From Blastomyces gilchristii SLH14081 (Eukaryota > Ascomycota > Eurotiomycetes > Onygenales > Ajellomycetaceae), in contig NW_003101672.1 in the NCBI RefSeq assembly GCF_000003855.2, positions 1,010,134 through 1,074,133 on the forward strand: a stretch of 64,000 nucleotides of DNA, read 5' to 3'. The position numbers and the translations under genes were made by a program. This document shows, one piece after another, positions 36,345 to 48,635 of the stretch (position 1 is its first letter; every line of letters starts with the position of its first letter). A model generated the notes under the pieces. It ran no database searches and was not told where the DNA came from. It saw nothing but the letters and a program-made list of their open reading frames with translations.

Positions 36345-39300
36345 GAACCGTATGAGTACGGATGATAGCCCTGGTCTCCGAACCCAGAATCTGAGGTATC
36401 AAAGTTGCTGAGTGGGGAAGATTCTCCTATGGGTGCTTGTGGATATGGGAGATTCAGGTCGCCGGTATTAATTTCGGGAGGGAAAAGTTTATCCCACTCA
36501 TTCTATAGAAGGAAGAAAAAATACTATTAGCAATTCCACGTTTCATGGGAGGTGGTCTGAGGAAATTGAGGTCACAGGTTCAGATATCGGAGAGGATCAG
36601 GATCAGGGCGAAACATGAGAAGGGAATTATCAAATTGGAGAACTGAACCAATGACGGTGCAATATAGAAGCACCAAGCCAAACTTACCCAGTCAATATCT
36701 AGCATTGGCAAATCCTCCTGAGTACCACCCTTGGTGAAACCTTGACCACCAGCCATCGCCATTCCACCAACAGGGGGTGGCGGAGGAGCCAATCCGGCGC
36801 TTCCAGACGCAGCGCCGGGAAGGAACCACAACCTTGACGAGCCAGAATCTTCGGAAGTGGCCTCTGAGTCGAGACTCTGGCCCCGGGCGAGGCGTTGAGC
36901 ATAATCAGGCATACAGTGGGGATTATGGAGTGACTGCAGCGGTCCATAAAAGAACTGGCCAGATTGAGCTTGCGAAGGTGTTTCTGAATAGGCTGGGAGA
37001 TGGTGGAACTGAGGTGGTGGCGATGTCTTCTGCTGCTGTTGCTGCTGTTGCTGCGGCAGCGGCAGTGGCGGCTGCCACTGTGACATTGACGTGGGTGGGT
37101 TACGCATGTTTGGTTGCTGGTATGGCTCACTTCTCTGCGGATAAGCTGTCATTGGTAGAGCATGTGATTGGGAGGGTGGGAATAGCGTTTGGTTAGTGAT
37201 AGGCGCAGTTTGAGGGCCGCCAAGGGTTGAAGTGACAGAGATATACTGCCCTTCATGTCTCGGTGGCTGACTAGATTCAGATGTTTTCACTCCTTCTAGC
37301 CTCCGAACACTAGGCCTTGCATGGAGATTCGACGCTTCCTGCGTACCCTGCATGCTGACAGGAATTCTAAGTTTTCTTCTCTCGCGATAATGAACCATTC
37401 TCTGCTGTAATTGGCCTAGGATCTCGCGGGCTTTTCGATCCCGATGCACCAAGAGTTTATGTCTGTTGTTCGCTGAGTACTTCTCTTGTCCAGGTTCGTA
37501 GGGGGAAGGTGTCGTCTCAAAAGCATAGTACAAACATCGCCAGATGCGATCGGATTCCTTGCGCAGCGGATGTTGGTGAACTTCTACGAGGAGTAGGAAG
37601 GCAGTGTGCCATTGGTTGAATGCGCCTAGAGACCATGTCCACTGTGTGTATTCTGAGTTTGTTTCGAGCTCAATCGCATCCTCCAGCTGTTGCGTACCAC
37701 TTGTTATTATGATTTGCCTTAGGCGATCTGGAACAACCAGGTCCATGCTGTTATGGTAGCGATGCAATAATGCGATGTATGAACGATTGAGATAAAACGA
37801 CAGAAGAAGCTGAGCAGCCTTTTGTATCGGTTTTGGATTGGGAACTTGAAATAGAGGGCAAAACTTCGCTGTTGCAGCCTGACGGAATGCTTCAATCTTC
37901 CCCAATACATGTGTCAAGCTTACTCCCTTCTTCTCTATTCTGAGCCTGTCCACGTTAATGATCCGTTGCAACTCATGACATTCGAAACGGATTCGTATGT
38001 AGGTCATATCTGTCCATTGAGATTTGTCAGTAAGTGGTACGGGTGATGGGACACATAGGTCCTTCTCATCGATGTTTAGAGGGAACTTGGTGGAAAAGTT
38101 CTCTCTGCGGATGGAAAGACGGGGCCCGTGTGATTCGCTTGTCCGAATATCCAGAAAACATAGATGGTACCAGATCATCCTCCGAACGTGAGTCTCAATG
38201 GGCCCAAGACCATATTCTTCTGGGTCACGGTGGAATCCCATACACTCAGCCAAACGAATGGCAGTCCCTACAAGAACCGAATGGGCACGCGAGACTTCTG
38301 CTCGACACATGGGAATCTAGAAACATAATCTCAAATCAACACCAACAAAATATCGGACGGTCGAGGGAGAGACATGAAAGTAAAAATAATAAACATAAAA
38401 AAGACAAAAGCCATACCATATACATCACCAAAGCCTGGAGCGTCTGGGTTTTGGTGGTCTTCAAGAAGTTCGCTTTCCCCAGAGCCATTGCTGTTGCTAA
38501 CTGGAAGTTTTCTATGAGTTTCTTTTGCGTGACCCCAAAGGTGCTTAAGACCGAATCCTCTGCCATACTTATTGCAGCGGAGAACATTGCGGCAAATATA
38601 ACTGCCTGTAGGGAGTTTGCGGGCTCAAGCCCTCGAGAAACTTCTAGCCAGAAATTCTCATATTGCCTTTCAAAAGTAGGTCGATGGACAATTTTGGCTA
38701 TAGGATCAACCGCTTCCCAGTATTGTTGTAATAATCTGTTGGCGGCAGCCCTGGATGGAAGGAAATCTGCGAGCGAGTACCTCCGTTCTCCACCCCCTCC
38801 AAAAAACATGTCCGAGTTCGGTGCAATGTAAGATGGTCCCGGGGTGAAAAAGGAGTCGTCGGGCTCAGCAATTGGTCCCGGGAAGCTGGAGGGCTTGGGT
38901 ATTGGTTCAGTTGTGGTTTTGTCTGACACGGATAAATCTCCAAGGGCCATGGTAACCTGGGTCATGGCCATGTTAGCTTAAAAGGGTGCATCTACATATT
39001 GCATGGTCCTCCAGCGAGTTTGGGCTGCTTCTTAGGAAAAGTTCACACATATGGCAAATGTATAACCAGGCGCGTTGAAGTATAAAAAAAAGAGGCACAA
39101 ACCTCCTCTGCAATTTTGGGACGAAAAAAACCGCCAACACGGTCCGTCATCCTCAACTTCCCGAGTTTGAACCCAAGGTCGAGAGCGTCATCGTCAGACC
39201 CATCTTCATATGCAGCATCCTGAACTGCCAGAGAAGTTGGCTTCAAGTTCTTCTCGTCCTCCGGGATAGCATTCGGTCCCTCATTCGGGTTTTCCAGAAG

Positions 39301-39825
39301 GCCTCCCAATGTATTTGAATCAACCTGTCCCTCCCGGGACGAAGTCTTCCTGTCCACCACATCCTGTTCTAAAGAACGCTCCAGCGAGCCCATCTTTTCC
39401 TTGAGCTCAGCAAGCTTTTTCCGAGCGCTCGGGTCCAGGGCGGGAGCCAAGAACAAGCAGTCCCGCTTGGTTTTCGCACAGTTACTGCACGGGTGAAGCC
39501 TGTCGCACTTTAGTTTCCGCCGGCGACATTCCAGGCACGAAGTGATCATCCGATTGCGGCGGCGTATGCGAGGAGGTGCGGAAGTGGTTGCGGTGTTGCC
39601 GCCTTGAGGTGCGGCAGATCCACCTCCCGCCGACTGCGATCCCGCATTGCCACCCGCTCCACCATCTCCACCAACTCCATCCCCGCCCCGAGTATAGCTA
39701 TCATTGGTCTCGACTTTCGCGGGGGAATCTTGTGTCGAGGATAAGACTGAGAGTGACTGCCGGGAGTTCTCAGCAGTCGTGGAGCGACTGTGTTGCTGGG
39801 ACAGGCCCAACGCCGAAGGATTCAT
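36341..39825 (-). CDS. Zn2Cys6 (C6) fungal transcription factor with a fungal-specific TF domain
   Basis: Nuclear transcription regulator of 1,017 residues in four exons: 39103..39825, 38417..38956, 36688..38316 and 36341..36502. All are joined in phase 0. The zinc cluster at residues 97-123 has spacing C-X2-C-X6-C-X5-C-X2-C-X6-C (ITSCLECRRRKLKCDRLHPC). A helix that could dimerise follows (KKLAELKEKMGSLERSLEQ). The middle fungal-specific domain spans exons 2-3 (YWEAVDPIAKIVHRPTFE, FAAMFSAAISMAEDSVL, SVLVGTAIRLAECMGFHRDP). The C-terminal third is Pro/Gln/Ser-rich with a run of nine Gln, as in activation domains. The last exon encodes WDKLFPPEINTGDLNLPYPQ. The target pathway is unknown. ATG 39825 is preferred, since upstream in-frame codons are not ATG. 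A 2.2 kb gene-free region lies upstream. Confidence 0.9.
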
Positions 39826-42013
39826 CAGATGGAAGAAAAAAGAAAAAAGCAAAAACAGAGGATCCAGTAACAGAGAAGTAATACCGGAGGGCGGAGGCCG
39901 ACGACAAGAATCGAAGACATGTTACGGACGTTAGCCAGTCTCTGCACCACAGACAGGCGCCGTGCTGGAGATATATAAGAGAAAAGACAAACCACGACCA
40001 CAGACGAGACCGGATCAGGAATAGCGCTGTGTCCAATAGGATTTGATGCGATGTCGTTATGTGTCCGCAGGCGATTTCAACGTTTATTTACGCCGTGCAG
40101 GCGGGGGGGCGGCCAAAAGCCAAATCTAACTTGTCAGAACTCCAGGCAGCGAGATTACATTACTACGAGTTTTTTTTTTTTTTTTAAATTTTATTTACCA
40201 GCGATGTCACGGCGTGTTGGTGCCCATTTTTGACTGTCGAGCTGGACGGAAGAAGCATTCTCGCCGCCTAGACGGAATATTCAAGAAGCCATACTCTGTA
40301 CAGATATAACTATGCTGTAGATGATAGAGAAAAGTCACAATATTTACGATGGTAGAGGAATTGACCAGCAACTGATGGTTTATTATTTCCAGAAACTCCT
40401 ACTGGACTGGAGGACCAAGCTATTATTTAAATAATAATAATAGTGTTTACGCTACGTATTTCCCTCAAAAGCACGTCTATTGGCGCAGGCTCTGAGATTG
40501 CCCTCTTTGGGCATAGCGAGCGGGTGATCGAGAAATTGAGTCCGTCCCATTGAGTCAAAAAAACAAAAAAAAAAAAGAGACAAAACAATGCAACCTCACG
40601 GATGGGGGTTCATAGCGGGGCGGGGGCTCACGGGAATTCCAACTCACTCCCACACAAGTCGATTCTGGCCTAACTACGGAGTAGAGGTTATATATATTGT
40701 TACTCTCTTGACCCAGGGGTATGACAATGACATGGAAGCGAATGCCTTACTCCCTCTTCGCTCAACGAGCCCTCTATAGCGTATGCAGGGCGGCTCTCTG
40801 ATCTAGCTCTCTCTCCCTGGAAAATATGAAAAGGAAATATTAAACAATAATGAGAAGATATCACCTTTCGAATCGTCGACGCCCTTTGATTAATTATTAG
40901 GTTGCGCCGCTCACGTACAACGTACGTTATTCAGCTGGCTGCATCTTCGCGGGCCGGCCGGCGGCCTGCTAGTACCAGGTCGGTCAGGTCTCCTCAGCTC
41001 AGGTTGAAATAAACTTTTAACTAATATTTTCGGTCTGCCTCGCGTTCGAACCGACGCCCGACGACCCTGTTTTCTCTTCATGATCCAGTTGTTGGCGGGC
41101 ATCGCGCTTTTCTGAGGACGAGCGAGCACCGGCAAACTCGGGGCGCGAGCTTTAACTCCGGCGAAGCTAATCGACCTTGGCTAATTTAACTTCTTGATTC
41201 AGGCGGTGATGATCGTCGAAACTTGGGAACCCAGGTTACCCTAGGACGTATCTTGGACACTGAATAAAAATATTGTTGTTCTTTTCATCTAGAGGGCTGA
41301 ACATCTCAATGCCCGGTGGGTTGAAGAACAAATCTTACTATCAGCCATACAGTGAAGCAGAGGGAAAGAAACCGTTCAATCCAGACTGATATAGTTATTG
41401 ATTGGTACGCTGATGACAGCAAGAGTTTCTTCTCCTACCGCCCCTTTCAACTCTTCTAGCCGCGTTTTAGTGTAACTATGTGCCTTGATGTACGGAGTAG
41501 AAAAAGGTTGAATAAATGCCGCTCGATACGCCAACACAGCTAAGTGCATTCAATGCTTTCACTTTTACTGACAGCCTACGGAGTACAGTGGAGACAAAAG
41601 TGACCTACTTGCGCTAGGGTTCTAATGGTTCGCTACGGTTCAGGTTAAAATGAAGTCTTGCCATCACACTTAGACAGGATGAAGAAAACCATTCACTTGC
41701 CACTTATGTCAATGGTGCGAGGGTGTGGTACGTAGCATACTGCTATTCAAACGTACCCTGCTCGAGTAAGGAAAAAAGAAAACAAAAAAACACTGACAGC
41801 TCAGAACATAATAAAGTAGGGTATAAAAGGGAAGAGAAAAGTAAAAGAAAAAAGATAAGACGGGGGGGTTCATTCTATTCAAATATCAAGTTTGGTTGAT
41901 TGAGAACAAGCAAGCCTCTGACAAATTAGAAATGAAACACTGGAAAACCCTTCCCATCCATCCATCCCTCCTTCAAAATACAAAATATAGCAGGAGAACA
42001 CATGTTTTTCCTC

Positions 42014-42050
<37 letters not shown>
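39826..42050. other. Large gene-free region upstream of the C6 factor
   Basis: This 2.2 kb stretch contains no convincing coding frame on either strand. It holds a T run near 40171-40186, A runs, three copies of TACGGAGTA (40675-40683, 41491-41499, 41577-41585), and GC-rich islands near 40945-41160. The part near 39826 must include the C6-factor promoter. The part near 42050 is the NUP159 3' flank. A word resembling a tRNA B box at 41045 has no matching cloverleaf. Confidence 0.55.
42015..42050. repeat. A36 homopolymer (T36 on the NUP159 sense strand)
   Basis: Thirty-six consecutive A residues end at the base next to the NUP159 stop codon at 42051-42053. On the transcribed sense strand the stop is followed at once by T36. 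Confidence 0.95.
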
Positions 42051-42055
<5 letters not shown>

Positions 42056-45000
42056 TCTCATCCATCCCTCTCACTTTGGCCTTCCAGCTCCGATCCACCA
42101 ATGCCGTCCGCACATGCTCCACAATCTCCTGTCGGCGTTTATTCTTAGCCATCCACCGATGCGTGTCTTCCTCTGCCCCAAGTACTAAATCACCAGGCCC
42201 ACTAACATTCTGCAGCGAGCTCTTCTTCCCAGCACTGCTAAGCAAACTAGACCGGAAATGTACATGAGCCCTCGTAGCAGACTCAGGGGTATGGTACGCG
42301 CTCCTCGCTCCAACTGCGCCGTCCACGGAACCCCGCGAGCCGGGCGTGACGGGTAGCTTGGAAAGCCCCCGCTGTCCCCGCGGCGGCGTGAGGAATGGTG
42401 AAGCTTCACGGCTTTTGGATCTCGCAGAACCTGGGCCCGCTCCACGACCACTTGCGGCGGAGACGTCAATGCCAAGCCTCCGAAGTTGAGCTTCGAGAAC
42501 GTCAATGTCACCGCTTTTCTTCTCGGCCATGTTGGTCATGGTCGCGATGGTTGATGTGACAGCTTCGACGGTAGGTCGTGCCATGGACCTGCGTCTGGCG
42601 GAGCCGTTGATGCTCGTACCGTCGGAATCTGGTTTGGCGGAATCGGCGATCTTGGCGCGGATGATGGAAATCTCTCTCTCTAGATTGGCCATTTTCGATT
42701 GTACCGCCGTGGAAGCTTGTCGCAAATCTTGTTGCAACATGGCCTGGTCGGCTGAGAGGGGCGCTGAAACGATGGCCACAGTGTCGACGTGAGCGTCAAT
42801 AGTTCGTCGTAGGCTCGCGCACTGGCCGCGTAGAGTCACGAGATCTTTGCTGAAGAGCCGTTGGCAGGTTTCCAATGATTCTTCGACTTTTTGCAATTGC
42901 TGTTGCTGTAGTGAGGTATCTAATGCCTTGATACCTGCCTCCAGTTTGTCGACCTCGGATAAAAGGAGCTGCTCTTCTAAAATATGACTTGGCTGCTCAC
43001 TTTGCAGAATGGTTAGCCAGTCTTCGTAATTGGATTCTTTAGCTGTGCGTTGATATAGCAAGAACGCCGATAGAGATCTTGAATTGATCCCTAGGGTGTC
43101 AATCATCGAGTTGATATCGCGGTATAACCGCTCAATTTGCCCGGGTATTCCAGGCTTCAAACTTTTTCCTGTGTAATCCTGATGTGAAAGGAAGGGATCC
43201 AACGTGGGTGCTGGGGATAGAGGTCGCGCTAGATCAGCCCGGAGTTGCTCATCCTCGTCATCCTCGCTCAGTGGTTGAGATTCAGCCGCTAACCGCTGGG
43301 CTTGGCGGCTAAGATCTTCCGTTTGGTCTTCATCATCTGCTGGTGGCGTGATTTGTTTCGATAGCATAGAACTCTCGAGAGTCACTTTTCTTTGAGCCAA
43401 AGCACGACCAGGTGCGCTAGGTGCGCTAGTAGATCGCAAGCCATCTCTTGCTAAGGATTGCCCTAGGAGAGCCCGACGGACTGGGCTCGGTGACCTTGGC
43501 GCTAAACGTATGCGGCCATCTGGTAGCCCAGGTGCGGGGAAAATCGGTTGTGTAATTTCTCCGAAAAGTTGCCTTGATTCCTTTGGCTGCTGGACCGATG
43601 ACGGAGTCTTTGTGAACACAGAACTACCCGGACTTCCCAGAATAGGCCCACCAAATGAGCTTTCAGGCGACGTCTTAAGACTTTGAACGCGCTGTTCGGC
43701 GGGCTCTTCTACGGGACTAAATTCACCAGCCACTTCTTCTCCGCTATCTTCAAAATCCGCTGATTCCTCTTGATCAGATTCTGCAGGCAACGCAACTGCA
43801 ACTTCTTTCAAAGTCTCTGCCTTCATTGAAGAGATGAAATCCGGTGGCAATGGTGCTTCCTCATACGAAACTTTGGATACGTTCGATGAAGAAGCTGATG
43901 TATCTCCAGGGGCGTAAGTGGCTCTGCTTGTTGGATCTGGGGGGAGGGGGGGCTCAGCCAATTTTGGCATTGGTGCCTCCTCCTGGTCACTAGGTAGTTC
44001 GACTTTGACTGTAGATTCCGATAGGCTACTTTCATCTGGTAATGAAGGAGGCGGTAGTGAGGACTGTTCAGGGGCCTTAGGTGGTGCGATAGAGGCCGGA
44101 AGTTTTCCAAAGAGCGATGTTGAATCCTTCGCTGGAGCGAGCGGCGAAGGTTTCAATGGCTGCGTCGCACCAAACAAATTTGTGGGAGTTGGTAGACCTC
44201 TTAGAGGTTTTTGAGCTTCTGGGATAGATGGTTCGGGAGGAGGGGGAGGAGGAGGAGGGGAGGCGATGGTAGGTAAAGATAGCGGAGGAGAAGTTGTAGG
44301 CTGGACAACGGGCTCTTTCTCAGTGGCCTGATCGAAGTTCATCAAACCCGCAAAAGAAAATGCCCCCTTTGTTTCCTCTGGCTTATCTTCATCCATGGTG
44401 GTCGTCGTGTCTGGCTTGAATCCAGAACGCTGATCGAATGCTCCGAAAGGGATGGCTGCGTCGAAGCGGGGGCAGGCGATGATACAGTGTTCACAGAACC
44501 AAAAAGCGGCTGTCCAGCTTTCGCAAATGGGATATCACCAGCAGGAGGTTTTCCGAAAATGCTCCCTCCGGAAGGCTGAGTAGCTTTAACAGTAGCAAAA
44601 CTGTCACCAGCAGCTGCAAATGAGCCGAACCCTCCACCGGAACCACTAACTGGTTTTCTGGAGAATTTACTCGTATCTGTACCTGTATCGCCAGAAGTAC
44701 CGCTAAACGCGCCAAACCCGGACCCAAATGGAGATGTAGTGGTTGTTTTACCCACGAGAGGTGGCTGACCGAACGGAGAGGATCTCTGACCCAACAAGCT
44801 TGGACTGCCAAATGAAGGAGTGAGTGAGATAAAACCACCAGTTGGCTGGCTGGGTGATTGAGACTGGGTAAATCCCTGTGTACCCCAAGAAGTTTGTGAA
44901 CCAAGCGCAGACGGGGTCCCGAAAGGAGGCGGTCGATTGGCCCCTGGCCCCGAGGGAGACCCAAATGGAGACGTTGACGATAGTCCGAAAGCAGATTGTC

Positions 45001-46685
45001 CGAGCAAGGACTGTCCGAAAGGGGATTGCCCAAAAGCTGGCTTGGGTGTTTGAGGGCCTAACATCGACGAGCCTAAAGCGGTCTGCTGTGGTTGTGCTTG
45101 TTGTACCGGTTGTCCACCCCCAGCTGCGACAAGATCATGATATGGCACGCGCTGTCGAACCGACTCGGAATACACAAACCACCAGGACGACAATACCCCA
45201 TCATTATTGAGAACGAGAATCATGGGTAGAGGAGTTCCAGAATCCTGAATATCTTCTCCAGGAATGGGAGAGGAAACAGTATCTTTACTCGACAAGTCAA
45301 TTGCAAGCCCAACAGGGGAAGTATTTTCCGAATCATCTGTTAGGGGAAGTTCGGCTCTCCTTGAATCTTCGGACATTGTCGTAACAGTGAATGCATCAGT
45401 GACGGGTGTACCCCCTTCCTCGGCTAGTGGTTTGCTAGATTTCGTAAAGAGGCCTATATCTGTTGAAGCGGTCGAAGAGACAATCAATACATCTTTGAGA
45501 TCGGGCTTAAAATCTCTCAAACGGCAGATAAATTGGTAGGCGGGGTTCCGCTCAAGGCCCCAAGGTGGGCAGACCTCCGGAAGCTTTTGGAATGTATAAT
45601 TATCTGGTGGTTGGCGATTTATAATGTAGTATGTTGATTCCGGTTGACTTTCGGGTGAAGACGTTGGGGTATAAACAATTAAAAAGACATTATTCTCGAG
45701 CCACGAAATAGAAGACACTATTTAACGCAGTTTTGTTAATAATTCCGGCCATGCTTAGAATCATAAGAGGAAGCATAAGAGGAAGTGTGTACTGACCATG
45801 CTTATCCCCATCCAAATCTGGAGGTCGAGGGATCTCCGCCTTCAGTTCCCCTTCAGGAGTCATTTGAGATGCAGTTCCATTCCCCAATCCAGCCACTAAT
45901 TGCTTCCCCCGGTTACTCCATGAAACACAGCTCACACCGGCTTTTAAAACAGGGCCCGAGGGGCCTTGAACCAGCTGATTAGTTTGCAAATTTGCCATCA
46001 ACAGCTCGCCATCCGTAGTTACAGCGGCAAACAATTCTGCAAGCGCGGGGTTTGGAGCCAGAGCTCGGAGCCTGGCACCATTCAAAGCAAGAGTAAGGGC
46101 TGATTGTGAGTTGCCTTGCATCAACGCCGCTACTTCGTATGCAATCAAGCCACTGCCATCTGCAGCAGCTACAACAAGTACATTCTCGTCTGCGGAGAAT
46201 GCCACATGCGACACTTTTTGTGGGAGCGAAATTTGTAGTTGCGGTTGAAAGGGCCTAATATTACTGTCTCCAGTCGCATCGGCGGTATAAGCCTTTCTGA
46301 CAGCATCTGTGCTTGCTATTACAAGACCTTCAGGCCCAGCAGCCGCGAGCAGGCCTTTTACAGATGCTACGCTCAACAAAGAGCAAGTGGGGGGAGGAAG
46401 AGCGTCGTTTGGCCATGGCGTGGGGAGAAGTCTGACTTTCGAGTCTCCAGCGATGGAGAGGAAGCCAACTTCCTATTTAACATTGGTATGTCAGCTACAC
46501 TGCCCCACAAAATAATAATAATAATAATAATAATAAATAGAAAAAAGAACAAAAAGGTAAAAGGAAGGTAAATCTTAGGTACACCATACCTGAGTCTGGA
46601 TTTCCTGTAGCTCAGGGCCGAGTTGAACGTTTCCCGCCTGGGTGCTGCCAAAGCCTGCGGCTGGCTGAGAGGAGGAAAAGGCCAT
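42051..46685 (-). CDS. NUP159: Nuclear pore FG nucleoporin Nup159 (Nup214 type), with one apparent frame break
   Basis: Cytoplasmic-face nucleoporin that docks the mRNA-export helicase Dbp5. Exons: 46590..46685, 45797..46472 and 42051..45717. About 1,479 residues. The N-terminal beta-propeller runs from EVGFLSIAGDSKVRLLPTPW to about residue 440 (VSSISWLENNVFLIVY). FG/SPFG repeats follow (FGQSPFGQSLLGQSAFG, SPFGSGFGAFSG). Then come an acidic Pro/Glu/Ser-rich stretch, a helical region (LERLYRDINSMIDTLG-like, LLSEVDKLEAGIKALD) and a conserved C-terminus (HRWMAKNKRRQEIVEHVRTA). Within the last exon the reading must move by one base near 44468-44472, a C5 run on the sense strand. Before it the frame reads FGSVNTVSSPAPAS; after it the frame reads FDAAIPFGAFDQRSGFKPD. 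A missing C or an unusually short 44-nt intron would explain this. Confidence 0.9.
46511..46536. repeat. AAT trinucleotide microsatellite
   Basis: About eight to nine tandem AAT units lie inside the first NUP159 intron (46473-46589). Confidence 0.85.
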
Positions 46686-47294
46686 TTTCAAGATTTCGAA
46701 GTCGGAGGAGACTGCGCGGTGTTTAGAGTCTAATGAATACCTGGGCTTTGGGGCATTGAGAGCGGGTGTTTGGGCAGCACGGAGATTTGCAAAGGAGCGT
46801 CGATGGAGTGCACCAGGACTCCTGTTAAAGAGCTGGAGAGTTGGTCCGAAAATCTTGCTGGCGCGCTCCCAGAGGAGGGGAAAAAAGAAGAAGAGAAGCT
46901 GAGTGAGAGGGACAAGGCATTCAGACCATAGCCAGTCTCACGCCTGGTGGGAGAGAAGAGGCGCAAGAAGATATTTATCTATCCAGCAACTAGCAACCAG
47001 AGTTCATGTTTTTTGTTTGATGTTTGGCGGTTGACGCTGATTGGGCACGTGAAGGTCTCGGTGCAGGCAGCTCTAGCTTCGTCACTTCAACATCGACGCC
47101 GCATCACATCTCTGTTCAACGATACCCAACTATACCCCTAGCTACCAGCTCTCAACTCAGTCTTGTGCCTATTTATTCTACCTGGCTTGCTGGAGATACT
47201 CTGCTGCGATAACCTTTGCTTTCCGTATTTTATCCCTCTAAAACAGAACCGCCAGATACCTGCTGCCGCTGCCGGTTGAGCCTCCAACCTCACC
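46686..47294. other. Divergent promoter region between NUP159 and PUP1
   Basis: This 0.6 kb region must hold both promoters. I looked for the proteasome-associated GGTGGCAAA box of yeasts and did not find a clear copy. No gene was seen. Confidence 0.5.
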
Positions 47295-48321
47295 ATGCCA
47301 GGCTTCGATTTCTCCAATTACAACCGGAATGCAGCTCTCCATGCAAAGGGCGTGCCTCTTCCAAAGGCTACGAGCACAGGTACTACTATTGTTGGATGCA
47401 TCTTTGATGGTGGTGTGGTGGTAAGCCTGTCCAAAATCATCAATGCGTCAACTATTCTACTACAAAACACCCGCTGATTCCTCCATACAGATTGCAGCTG
47501 ATACACGAGCTACTAGCGGTCCCATCGTTGCTGACAAGGTATTTATCGATTTCGATTTTATACAAGAAGCCCTGAATGATCTCTTTACCTGCCTACCACA
47601 CTTCCCTTACGTGTCAAAAACTTCCGAACCAGCCTGGTATTACCACCTGCTAAATCAAATCTAGAACTGTGAAAAACTCCACTACATCAGCCCGAAAATC
47701 TGGTGTGCTGGCGCCGGTACAGCGGCAGATACCGAATTCACCACCGCCCTCATCAGCTCCAATCTCGAACTCCATGCTCTCTCCACAGGCCGGGCCCCGC
47801 GCGTCGTCACCTGCATGACCATGCTCAAACAGCACCTATTCCGACACCAGGGCTACATTGGCGCTTATCTCGTCGTCGCCGGCGTTGATCCTACTGGTGT
47901 CGGCCTCTTCACCGTCCACGCCCACGGTTCCACTGACAAATTGCCCTACGTGACGATGGGCTCCGGTTCCCTCGCAGCCATGTCTGTGTTTGAAACGATG
48001 TGGAGGCCGTCGCTGAACAGGGATGACGCCGTGAAACTGTGTTCGGAGGCGATTAAGGCGGGTATTTTTAACGACTTGGGCTCTGGAAGTAATGTGGATG
48101 TGTGCGTAATCTACCAGGATAAGCCGACACAGCTGTTGAGGAATTACATTAAACCCAACGAGAGGGGCCAGAAGGAGAGGACTTATCGGTTCGCTAAGGG
48201 GACGACGGCATGGTTGGATGAGAAGGTTATTACTAAGGCAGATATCGGGAGATATATTACCGTGGAGGATCTTGGGAGTGAAGGGACTGTTGTTGCTGAG
48301 AAGATGGAGGTGGATTCTTAA
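47295..48321 (+). CDS. PUP1: 20S proteasome subunit beta-2 (Pup1, trypsin-like site)
   Basis: Catalytic threonine protease subunit of the 20S proteasome core, with trypsin-like specificity. Three exons, 47295..47420, 47491..47538 and 47665..48321, are joined in phase 0 and encode 276 residues. The propeptide [19 protein letters not shown] ends at Gly29, and the mature N-terminus begins at Thr30 ([13 protein letters not shown]). The 48-nt middle exon encodes [16 protein letters not shown], including the catalytic-site Asp/Arg region. Further family motifs are [14 protein letters not shown] and [16 protein letters not shown]. The C-terminal arm ([10 protein letters not shown] to the end) is the extension that wraps the neighbouring beta-3 subunit. 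Length and active-site residues are normal. Confidence 0.96.
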
Positions 48322-48635
48322 TCGTACCCTTGGTTCTATATGATTTTTTTTAAACCTCACAGCGCTGTTAGTCTCTTTTTATATGTTATTCCTAGACGAA
48401 GATGCTCTTCTTTTTTATATTCGGGTTGCGTGTTTACAGGGTTGATTTTTGCCCAGTTTTATTCGCCTACGTGGTAGGTGTTTGATGTAAAGTGGCGGAA
48501 AATTCCACATAGACGAGTGTGTATGTCAACATCCAACTGTAAAATATAATTGCTGCCTCTCTATGGAATCTGGCCATAAATCTACCTAGGTTGATCCGCT
48601 CCGGGAACTTATACAACTCAAATACCCACTCATGC
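48322..48635. other. Intergenic between convergent PUP1 and the 791-residue gene
   Basis: This 314-bp AT-rich stretch holds two 3' UTRs. Nothing else was seen. Confidence 0.5.

Noticed and set aside
41030..41070. A GTTCGAACC word resembling a tRNA B box
   Set aside because: The flanking bases do not pair as a T-arm and there is no A box or acceptor stem at the right distance on either strand.
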